Source: Sporisorium sorghi (lineage: Eukaryota > Basidiomycota > Ustilaginomycetes > Ustilaginales > Ustilaginaceae). From it: DNA of 64,000 bases. Within the stretch, counting starts at the first letter, position 1, and each line of letters opens with the position of its first letter. Location of the stretch: assembly GCA_023212695.1 (NCBI GenBank), contig JALCCG010000032.1, forward strand, positions 54,968 to 118,967, given 5' to 3'. A program made the translations under genes and the position numbers. Below the pieces are notes generated by a model. The model saw nothing but the letters and a program-made list of their open reading frames with translations. It did not search any database and was not told where the DNA came from. Positions 10,789-19,325 of the stretch are shown here, one piece after another.

Positions 10789-12417
10789 ATGCCAGAGCAT
10801 GATGCTGATGCCGCAGCTCAGACCGAAGAGGAGGTAGCAGCTCAGGTGGACGTTTCGCGCGAAGCGGCGCTCCGACGGCGACTGGTGGACGCCAGGAGGG
10901 CGGGGCGGCTCAGGGAGGACGATGCGACGCCGGAAGCGAAGCGGCAGAGGGTTGACGACGCCGACAGCGCCAGGAACGGCGGTGAAGACAGCGCCGAAGA
11001 AGCGCCGACGCAAGTGGAGCAACCGCAACGAGAAACACCACGGAGACCAGCCGCGCCATGGTCCAGCCTGCGGCGCTCCGCACACCCGTCCATAAACCCC
11101 TCGCGCTCGATCTACGCCTACGAGCGGCTGAACCACATCCAAGAGGGCACGTACGGCGTCGTCTTCCGCGCGCGGCCTCGCGATCCTCCCCCCTCCACCA
11201 CCTCCCCAACACCCAGCGTAGTCGCAGTGAAAAAGCTCAAGCTCGCGCGCAACGGCCTCGACTCGTACGGGTTCCCCATTACCTCCCTGCGCGAGATCCA
11301 GACGCTCTCTTTCGCCACCCCGCACCCGCACATTGTCCGCCTGCACGAGGTGTGTGTCGGCAAGACGCTGGACCAGATCTTCCTGGTGATGGAGTTCATG
11401 GAGCACGACCTGAAGACGCTTTTGGCGCATCAGCACCGCGCTGGGGCAGGATTCGCGCCGAGCGAGGTCAAGACGCTGCTGCACCAGCTTTTGGGGGCTG
11501 TCGCGCATCTGCATGGCAACTGGATCGTGCATCGCGATCTGAAGAGCAGCAACCTGCTCGTTAACAACCGCGGCGCGCTCAAGGTGGCGGATTTCGGCCT
11601 TGCGCGGCGCTTCGGCGACCCCGTCGCCGGCTGGACAGCTGGGGACGGTGCAGCGGGGTCGAAGCTGCCGCCGGTGGAGCCCGGAATGACCGATCTGGTG
11701 GTGACGCTGTGGTACCGTGCGCCGGAGGTGCTGTTGCTCAACCACGTGCACCGCGCGCGCGAGAGCTGGCACTCCTCGAAGCCCCTAAAAAGCGCCCTGA
11801 CGACGAGCAGCCTCTTCCGCCACCACTCCAAACCCTACCCCAACCCCCAACCGCCCTTACCCGCGTACGATGAGAAGATCGACATGTGGAGCATCGGCTG
11901 CATCTTCGCAGAACTCCTCCTCACCCCCACCTCCGGCACGGGCCTCTTCGAAGGCACCGACGAGGCCGAACAGCTCCGCCGCATCGACACCGTGCTCGGT
12001 GGGCACAACAGCGTCAATTGGCCCAACGTGCGCGAGTGGATGGGTCTCCCGCAGCAGAATGGCCGAACACCGCCAGTCTCAGCGGTAGAGGTGCACGCGG
12101 AGGCACAGCGCCGGAAAGTGAGGTTGGGGGCGGCGTTCGAAGGGGTCAAGCTGACCACGGCGGCGCTGGATCTGCTGTTTCAATTGCTCCAGTACGATCC
12201 AAAGCAGCGCATCTCGGCGAAGGACGCGCTGCAGCACGAGTATTTTACGAGCGAGCCGCCGAGAATGGCGCACCCGGATTCGTTTGGCAGTTTCCCGAGC
12301 AGCGCTGCGGGCGAGCGGGTCGTGGATACGCCCGCTGCGCCCGATGCGCGTGCGGTGAGGAAGGGCAAGGAGGGACAGGCGAAGCAGTATGCGATGGAGT
12401 TCGATTTCGCCGCTTGA
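10789..12417 (+). CDS. Cyclin-dependent kinase of the CDK10/CDK11 (PITSLRE) type
   Basis: A 542-residue Ser/Thr kinase. The frame is open upstream to 10645 without an ATG, and the ATG at 10789 is the first. Residues 1-105 are charged, Ala/Glu/Arg-rich and probably disordered. The kinase domain has a glycine loop EGTYGVVF near 118, AVKKLKL near 147, the cyclin-binding helix PITSLRE near 163, catalytic HRDLKSSN near 247, DFGLAR near 267 and WYRAPE near 307. PITSLRE is the hallmark of the CDK11 branch (CDK10 has a close variant), linked to transcription and splicing control. Three low-complexity insertions stand out: a Pro/Ser/Thr stretch between strands 2 and 3, about 25 residues in the activation segment, and about 40 residues after APE before YDEKIDMWSIGCIFAEL. 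The stop faces the RGG gene about 105 bp away. Confidence 0.9.
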   Translation: MPEHDADAAAQTEEEVAAQVDVSREAALRRRLVDARRAGRLREDDATPEAKRQRVDDADSARNGGEDSAEEAPTQVEQPQRETPRRPAAPWSSLRRSAHPSINPSRSIYAYERLNHIQEGTYGVVFRARPRDPPPSTTSPTPSVVAVKKLKLARNGLDSYGFPITSLREIQTLSFATPHPHIVRLHEVCVGKTLDQIFLVMEFMEHDLKTLLAHQHRAGAGFAPSEVKTLLHQLLGAVAHLHGNWIVHRDLKSSNLLVNNRGALKVADFGLARRFGDPVAGWTAGDGAAGSKLPPVEPGMTDLVVTLWYRAPEVLLLNHVHRARESWHSSKPLKSALTTSSLFRHHSKPYPNPQPPLPAYDEKIDMWSIGCIFAELLLTPTSGTGLFEGTDEAEQLRRIDTVLGGHNSVNWPNVREWMGLPQQNGRTPPVSAVEVHAEAQRRKVRLGAAFEGVKLTTAALDLLFQLLQYDPKQRISAKDALQHEYFTSEPPRMAHPDSFGSFPSSAAGERVVDTPAAPDARAVRKGKEGQAKQYAMEFDFAA

Positions 12418-12522
12418 AGCAGGCCTCTCTCACAGAGAGCAATGTGTACCTTTACCATCTTTGGCAATGATTCGATTTGTGTAGCTTTACATGTGTGCTT
12501 TGAGGACGGCTGTCCGTACATT

Positions 12523-13406
12523 TTATACATCGGAGGCGAACTGCCATGACGAGCCCCAACGAAGGAATGGCAAGGCTGGTCAGCTTCGGCGATCAAGGTT
12601 ATGCTCTCGTGTAGCGCGTCGCGACAAACTCACCATGGGGACATCGTAAAGGTTGGGATGGGCACCGAGCCTCTCAGGCCCCCAATAACGCAAGTACGGG
12701 ATGGGGAACCAGGGGACGGGCATGAGCGGCACCGGGTGGCACAGCGCCAGGAAGGCGTGGTCGTGGGTAAAGTAGAAGTGCGGCGGCGGCGCACCCGGCG
12801 GCGGCTGTTGATGGTGGTGGTGCATGAGGGCAGCTGGCGGAGGAGGCGGAGGAGGCGGCGGAGGCGACAATTGTGCAGCACGTCCCTCGCCGCCGGGCAG
12901 CACGGCAAAGGGGTGCCACGCGTAGACCATCTCCGGGGCGTGGCTGGGGTGCACGAGGCTGGTGAGGCCGTGGAAGGGCAGGTCTTGCCAGTGGATCGGG
13001 CGGGTCGGGCTGGTCGTGTTGGAGGCGGGTGAGACGACGGTCTCGATGTGCTGCTCCTCGGCGGCGGCTGCGGAGGGTGCAGAGGAGTCGACTGGCGTCT
13101 CGGTGACGATCGACAGAGGCTGGTCGGGTCGGGTCATGGAAAAGCAAGTCGGCATAGCGTCGTTGGCTTTGGGACTGCGCGGCTCCAGGACCGACGTTGG
13201 CAGGGTGATGGACTCGATGCTGGCGACAGACTCGGCTGCAAGGTGGGCGGCTTCGTCCTGCTGAGCGAGAGTGGTAACGATTTGGTGTTGAGGCACCGTC
13301 GTCGTCGTGTCGACATCGACATCAGCAGCAGCAACTTGGCCAGTGTAGCTGGTGGACTGCTCTGCGCCTTCGATCAGCGTGCCTATGCTCTGGACATCCT
13401 GCTGCA

Positions 13407-13448
<42 letters not shown>

Positions 13449-14082
13449 CGTAGCCAAAACGTCTAGGACGGGACCAAGATCCGCGAGAGCGTCCCGAGCC
13501 ACGGTAGGGTCTTCGTACGACACTCTGCTGCTGTCCATACAGACATCCACCTCTGCCACGACCGGCACGCTTTGGCTGCTGCTGCTGCGCACCAAGCGGC
13601 TGCTGAATGTCCGGCGCCGAGTCCCAACGGGTCTCCTGTCTGTTGCCATAGGGCTGTCGAGGCTGCAAAAAGGCATACGAAGAGCTGCTGCTGGCGGCAT
13701 TGTCGTACCCACCGCGGCCGTGACTGAACGAGGCGCGGTAGTTGCCACCCCGGTAACCACCACCTCTGCCTCGGCCCCTTCCTCCGCCCATGCTTCCTCC
13801 TCCGCGCTGGCTGATCACGTCGTACGCTGGGGGCTCAGGAACAACTTCAGGCCGACAAGGCAGGCCTGCACCGGCAGGAGTCGCGATACCCGTAGCAGAG
13901 GACGGAACACCCGCAGGAGCAATCGCAGAACCACGAACAGCTTCAGTAGAAGCACCCACAGATGCATCACCAGCTCCACCTCCAGTATCAGTACCAGTAG
14001 CACAAAGGACGCGAGCTTGAGCAGCGGCTTCTGCAGCCACACTGGCAGTCGCGTCAGGTCTAGTACCATGCTTGGCCTCCAT
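12523..14082 (-). CDS. RGG- and poly-Q-rich putative RNA-binding protein
   Basis: The long frame opens upstream to 14466, but the first ATG on the minus strand is at 14082 (MEAKHGTRPDATASV). It has an RGG/GRG/YRG-rich stretch at about residues 98-200, typical of RNA-binding or phase-separating proteins, then a poly-Gln run encoded by a CAG array, then Pro and His runs. The C-terminal part (from about residue 320) is more ordered, with a WFPIPYLRYWGPERLGAHP segment. I recognise no classical domain. The 3' end is ambiguous. Unspliced translation stops at 12580. A consensus donor (ATG followed by GTGAGT at 12633) and an acceptor at 12541 would remove 93 bp and add only FASDV plus a stop at 12523, and I prefer that model. 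The gene converges on the CDK gene. Confidence 0.7.
13402..13445. repeat. CTG/CAG array encoding poly-Gln
   Basis: About 14 CTG units on the plus strand, read as CAG (Gln) codons in the minus-strand RGG protein. It keeps the frame, so the length is likely to vary between strains without breaking the protein. Confidence 0.9.
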
Positions 14083-15269
14083 CGGGATTGTCGAGAAGCT
14101 TGCTGTGAGGTAGGGTGGTAGAATGTAGATCGACGAGATGATCCTTGAGGATGCTGCGTTGGAGGAAACTCTGTGCGATGCTAGAGGTTGCCTGTGGAAG
14201 GAGGGAAAGTAGAATGTCGTGGGCAGCTGGCGCTTGTCTTTATACGTGATTTCCGGATTGGTGGCTGCAGAAGAAGAAAGGGCTGGAGGGCAGTGCGAGA
14301 AGGCCGATTTGCGACAGGCAGGATCACTGCGAGAGAGCGAGAGAGAAAGAAGAGAGGGAGAAGAGGAGCGAGAGGGGGGGCAAACTTGAAAGACGGCGCA
14401 CCAGGAGTGATCAGCCTTGTGACAACTCGCGAACAAACGATCACACGTCCAATCACATCTACACACTCACGCAGACTCGGGAAGCATCCGAACTTCGATG
14501 GAGCGCGGCGGCACGTCAACAGCGCCAATCGGCTCAGTCAAGCCATCCCGTCGAACGACAAGCTCTGAGCGGAGAAGGGGATTTCCGACTCTATGACCGC
14601 ATGGCAGAGAAAAAGTCGTCTCTTCATCTCGTCTCGATATTTCATTTCATCTTTTTTTTTGCCACTTGGCACGCTGCAGAAGCGCGCTGCTGAGCTTGGC
14701 CAGAAATGGAACGAGAGGATGCTCGCTCGTCGGCTTCGCCCCGCCCCGCCATCGATGTGCGCATGTGGGTGCAAAGCGGGAGACAGGGAAAAAAAAAAAA
14801 TTGTGCAGAGGGCGGTGTACAGTCAGCAACAGAACAACCCGCTCGCTCCTCTTTTGTGAACCGTGCGGAGGAGCCGCCGGCGGTCTTGTTCTTTGTTCTC
14901 AGCTCCCTCTGACCGCTCTGTCCTTGCTGGTCGACCACCACTGGCCCATCCGATGACCTTCGCGATTCGGATCGAGACACCCACGAGAACAAAGTTTCGG
15001 ATGAAGTTCGGTCGGGATCGGAGCGGGGAGGTGCACAAGCTCAAATCTTAGAATTAGAGTTCAAGTGGATTGCAGTGCAGATTGCTAGATGATTGCTAGA
15101 TGAACACCAACACGAACAAAGGGAAGGAAAGACGATGTTGCGGAAATACAGGCGAATAGATGTTGGTATACTGTAAGTTGTAGCGAGCGAGCGAATCATG
15201 CTGAGAGAAAGTGATGCGAAGCGACGCGGCCCCGGCACGGCAAAGGCGCAGCTGTGGACCCAAAATCCA
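14083..15269. other. Intergenic: RGG-gene promoter and SRF1-like 3' region
   Basis: The left part is the upstream region of the minus-strand RGG protein, with GA-rich (14330-14375) and poly-T/poly-A stretches. The right part is the 3' flank of the next minus-strand gene. I see no supported gene. Confidence 0.4.
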
Positions 15270-17426
15270 TCACCGTCTAACACCTCCCGTAACGCGCACA
15301 AAGATCCGGAACAGCGAAACCGTCAGCACAATCAGGTACGCCAACAGACTCACAAACACCAACCCAATCAGAGACCCCTGCAGCCTGCAAATGTACGGCT
15401 TCCTACTCGGATTGCGTAATGGATTGGGCCTGTCCGCCGGCGGCTCCCTCGGCCCCACATACGGGCTGCCGTAATCCACGCAGATGAGCGTCGACGTGAA
15501 ATAGTTGTCAAACGTCAGCGATAGCTCGGACGACCACAGGCAGATGAACACCAGCTCCACCACCGTGTACGACAGCTTGCTCTGCACCGTCCACAGCCCG
15601 ATGGGGCGGCCAAAGTATTCGAGCCAGATCTGGAACCCCACATGCAGCAGGCTGAGGGGCGCAAAGATGATCGCAACCAGCGGAGAGGCGCCCACCGCGT
15701 CGTTGGCGTCTTCCTGGCGCAGGATGATGAGCAATTTGATTGCCACTGCGAGTGTTGCGGAGGTGAAGGCGATGTTGATCGTGCGAAACAGCAAAGGAAC
15801 GAACGGGTTGTGGATTAGGAAATGCTTCCACGCCTCGTACCAGCCGCCACCGTGGCCGTCCTGAGATCCTACGGTGCGGCCGGAGTGGGTGCGTGGGAAG
15901 TAGCCTGTACCACTGAATCCGCCGTGTCCACGCGCTTCGGGCTTCCACGGTGACGCCCAGCCGGGTGTAGCGGGTTGGTGGACTGTAAACACGTCTGGAT
16001 GCTCGACTCGCGCCTTGAACGACATGGTCGGGTACTCTGGCTCTTGGTCTTGCTTGTGCTGCTTTTCCAGATCTCGATCGTCAGCGCGCGTTGTCGAGGT
16101 GCCGTCCGGCGACGGAGACGCCTGCCGTCGCTGATCACCATCGCCTCTACCGAGTCCACTAGGAGACATTGCTTTGGCTGACCGAGGAGTGCCGTGCTGC
16201 TTGTTGTTGAGCAGCCCGCTCGCACCCAGCCCGGCAGCCACTCCATTCCACACGCCCACGCCCAACCCGTAGCCGTGATGCGATTCGCCACGCTCTCTGC
16301 TCGTGCGCTCCTGCATCTCGATGTCGCTGCTGTCGCCGCTGCTGCTCGCATCGGAGCGCGTCGAGTCCGAATTGGAGTTTTGACGCTGCTGCTTCTTGCT
16401 GTTCGACCCATCCCTTTTGGTACGACTTGGCCTCTTGCTCGACCTGATGTTCTCCTGCGACTCGGACTGCATTCGCTCACTGTGAAAAGCCATGCGCAGG
16501 TGATGCTCGTGCAAACGCGAGCGGTACTTTTGCGGCAATGTGAATGTCCACCAGCGATCGGGCGACGTGCTCTGCGCCTCTTGCGCCTCTGCCTGCTCCA
16601 CCGCTTCGGGAGACACGGCGCGGTCGAACGCCAAGCCTGTCTTGCCCAGCACCTGCGCGTCCTCCTGCGGCGCCGCTGCATCCGATCTCTGCTCGGAAGA
16701 GGCGCCTGGCTCGCTGCGATCCTCGTTGCGCATCTCGGCTGCTGGAAGGTGAAGCGACTCCATATCACGAAGCGATCTGTGGACGCTGTGCGCTTGCGGA
16801 CTGGCGACGGGCGAGTGCGGCGGACTTGGCGACTCGTCGCGCGCCCAAACAGGGACGGTGACAATCGTCGGGTTGGCTCTACTCCTTCTGGATCCTGTAC
16901 CGCTGCGACTGCCTCCTGCGACGTTGACCGAGCTGCCAGCCGCGGACGCACGGCTGGCTATTCTATTGTGACTCTGGCTCCCGCGCGCATGGTGCGACCC
17001 TGCACCCCTCGACGCCTCTCTCCTAGATGCCTTGGCCCCAGCAGCAGCAGCAGGAGACCCATTCAGGACACTGGAGCCAGCAGGTGGTGACGATGGCAAG
17101 GATGCATTGTCGCCTCCCCCTCTCCTCTGCGCTGCGGACGGTGTGGCTTGCAGATTCAGCTCGTCAAACTGCACCGAGGGCGCCATGATGCTCGTCGGCC
17201 TGCTGTGATGCTCGGCGTGTTTGCGCTGGACACCTGCATCGTCTTTCGAGGAAGTTGGAGCCGGGGCTGTCGTGGATGCTGACGGCTGCTGTGTCGCTGT
17301 CGATGGCGTGTGGTCGTCGGATGTTGTGGCCGCCGTCTTTGCTTGGGCCGGAAGAGCATCTAGGTTGAGGGCAGGAGCGAGACCAGACGGCCGCTCGGTC
17401 GAGGATCTGCCATCAACAGACGACAT
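15270..17426 (-). CDS. SRF1-like regulator of phospholipase D, multi-pass membrane protein
   Basis: A 718-residue protein starting at an ATG at 17424-17426. Residues 1-480 are Ser/Ala/Arg-rich and low complexity. The conserved C-terminal part begins with TPGWASPWKPEARG and then HFLIHNPFVPLLFRTINIAF. It contains at least four hydrophobic segments (around residues 550-570, 580-600, 618-640 and 685-708), ending in a basic tail. This order, a long disordered N-terminus, an HNPFVPLLFR entry and a four-helix bundle, is what I associate with fungal SRF1 (Spo14 regulatory factor) proteins, which activate phospholipase D. Family assignment is from memory of the pattern and is moderate. The membrane topology is directly visible. 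No intron is needed. Confidence 0.7.
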   Translation of the reverse strand: MSSVDGRSSTERPSGLAPALNLDALPAQAKTAATTSDDHTPSTATQQPSASTTAPAPTSSKDDAGVQRKHAEHHSRPTSIMAPSVQFDELNLQATPSAAQRRGGGDNASLPSSPPAGSSVLNGSPAAAAGAKASRREASRGAGSHHARGSQSHNRIASRASAAGSSVNVAGGSRSGTGSRRSRANPTIVTVPVWARDESPSPPHSPVASPQAHSVHRSLRDMESLHLPAAEMRNEDRSEPGASSEQRSDAAAPQEDAQVLGKTGLAFDRAVSPEAVEQAEAQEAQSTSPDRWWTFTLPQKYRSRLHEHHLRMAFHSERMQSESQENIRSSKRPSRTKRDGSNSKKQQRQNSNSDSTRSDASSSGDSSDIEMQERTSRERGESHHGYGLGVGVWNGVAAGLGASGLLNNKQHGTPRSAKAMSPSGLGRGDGDQRRQASPSPDGTSTTRADDRDLEKQHKQDQEPEYPTMSFKARVEHPDVFTVHQPATPGWASPWKPEARGHGGFSGTGYFPRTHSGRTVGSQDGHGGGWYEAWKHFLIHNPFVPLLFRTINIAFTSATLAVAIKLLIILRQEDANDAVGASPLVAIIFAPLSLLHVGFQIWLEYFGRPIGLWTVQSKLSYTVVELVFICLWSSELSLTFDNYFTSTLICVDYGSPYVGPREPPADRPNPLRNPSRKPYICRLQGSLIGLVFVSLLAYLIVLTVSLFRIFVRVTGGVRR

Positions 17427-19325
17427 TGTTGAGGCGTAAAATGTAGTTCAGTCTAGAAGCCGAGCGCCGCTGGAGGGTGGGGTCGAGATGCGCGAATCGA
17501 CCCACGGGCCCCGCAAATGAAGCGCCCGTCGGTGGTGCTGATGTCGTCCTAAGCTTTGACCAGCACTCTGAGAGGGAAGGTGCGACCCGAAGCTGCGTAA
17601 ATGCGGGCAGCGATGATGTCGTCCTAAGAAGCCGTTGTCGTCGAGCAGGAAAGAGATGGAAGATGGTCGAGAGAGAGGAAGAGATAGGTGCGAGATGCAG
17701 GTCAGCGGCATATGCAACGAGCAAGTCAAACGCCAAATTCGAGTTGATGACGACTGTGACGCATCCTTAGGAATTTCTTTTTGAGGAAAAGGCATTGCAG
17801 CAGAGCAGAGCAATTTCACCCAAACACCACACTCTCTTGTTCTCTCCTGCAGCGAACCCTACACAAGATGCACACAGCCAAGATGTGCCAAGACATGCAT
17901 CAACACCACCACCCAATCGTCGACAACATCAGCACTGGGCAGTCCAACATCCTTCAAAGTGCCCTCAGCTTGTGAATTGGGACTGGATGCTGATGATGCT
18001 GCAGGTCGTCTGTTTCTTTTTTGGACATTTCAGGCCACGTTCTGAGCGAGTCTCTGGTCAGCTGCTGAGGGGTAAGATTCTCAGGAGGCAACGTTTTTGA
18101 CGTCCCCTCAGCTTGGCTGGGAGCTTTGGGCTGTTTTCGAAAATTCAACTGCAGACAGGCAGTGAGTGAGGCACGTCAAAATGACGTCCCAAGCCCTCTG
18201 CCACCGTTCCAGGCTCCCAGCCAAGCTTGGGAACGTCAAAATTTCCTGCTCTGCTTGTCATGCCAAAGGCGAGTCAAGTGAGCGGTGAAGATATGAGTAG
18301 ATAGATAGATGGTATTCAGGAGGCGAAAGTGGGAGAATGTACGGCGGAGAGATATCCCTGGAGTGCCTGAATGGCGCCTCAAGCGGTATCTGCGGCCCTA
18401 TCGGCCGAGAGAGGGAGGCGGCGAGAGACGAGGCCTGCCGCTCGCTGTTCCAAGCCTCAGACTTTGTGCCAGGCCTCGACCCTCGTGACAAGCCTATTGA
18501 TAGGGTATGGTTCTTATACTGTGACATCTACTGTAGCATATACAAGGGCCTCATCATGAATACTGAACCTTGGTTGGAAGCTCGTTGGTGAATTGAGCGT
18601 GTGCGGTGGGGCGCGGCTTCTGGAAGCGGAGCGGCGCGACCGCAGCTCAGGTGCAGAACATTCTTACGTTCCGTCACGCCTCGTCTTCGACCCTCCAATC
18701 TGTCATCGAGCTCGCATGCTATCAGGGTTGACTTGCGGATGCGCAATAACTCGAGCGAGCGAGCAGTCTCTGACGCGTTGTCGAGCAAAGATCACAGCAT
18801 CTGCGTGAAGGCGAGGTAGGCAGCATGTGGTAAAGAAAGGAATGATATTTGCACAGGTGGATACAGAGAGAAACCGGAACCATGTTGACGAACCTGTTAT
18901 AGAATATGTCTGAGTGTGGAGTCGAGAGAGACGCGGGAAGATCGAAACCAAGGGAAGAGATGAGGGCAATCGTCGAGAGGCGAGTTCTGTAACAAGACAC
19001 GACAAAGTGTCACGACGCGAGGGTGAAGAAGCAACCGAAAAGAGGGAGAATCTATCACGAGAAGCGAGAGAAGGGGGCATAGGGGTGTGAAGATCGGACG
19101 GGCAGAGGAGATAGAAATGCCAAAGATCGACTCGATGTGATGTAAAGGTCGAGGGTGGGTCGGAAGCGAGCAAGGAAGGAAGGAAGGGATGGTGGGCGGC
19201 ATATGCATGGCGACGATCGATGCAAACGCCCTTTTGAGGGGTGCCTCAAGCTTTCAATGGTGAAGCGAGGGTCGATAAAGCGGGCTGATTCTGTCGAAGA
19301 ATCTTAAGATATGTCTTGATCAGGC
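17427..19325. other. 1.9 kb gap: upstream region of the SRF1-like gene plus ankyrin-gene 3' flank
   Basis: Both flanking genes are on minus, so the left part should hold the SRF1-like promoter and the right part the 3' UTR of the ankyrin-CCCH gene. It contains a strong inverted repeat at 18095-18241 described separately, a GATA-like short repeat at 18297-18308, and no convincing coding frame. Confidence 0.4.
18095..18241. repeat. Imperfect 30-bp inverted repeat with four CRE-type half-sites
   Basis: Arms at 18095-18124 and 18213-18241 are reverse complements apart from two or three differences; the inner 15 bp (AGCTTGGCTGGGAGC) match perfectly. TGACGT or its complement occurs four times: 18098-18103, 18173-18178, 18182-18187 and 18233-18238. 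It could be a cruciform or RNA hairpin, a bZIP-bound regulatory element or a small MITE relic. No flanking target-site duplication was obvious. Confidence 0.7.

Noticed and set aside
10594..11772. 392-codon minus-strand frame opposite the CDK gene
   Set aside because: Antisense shadow of the kinase domain with no family resemblance.
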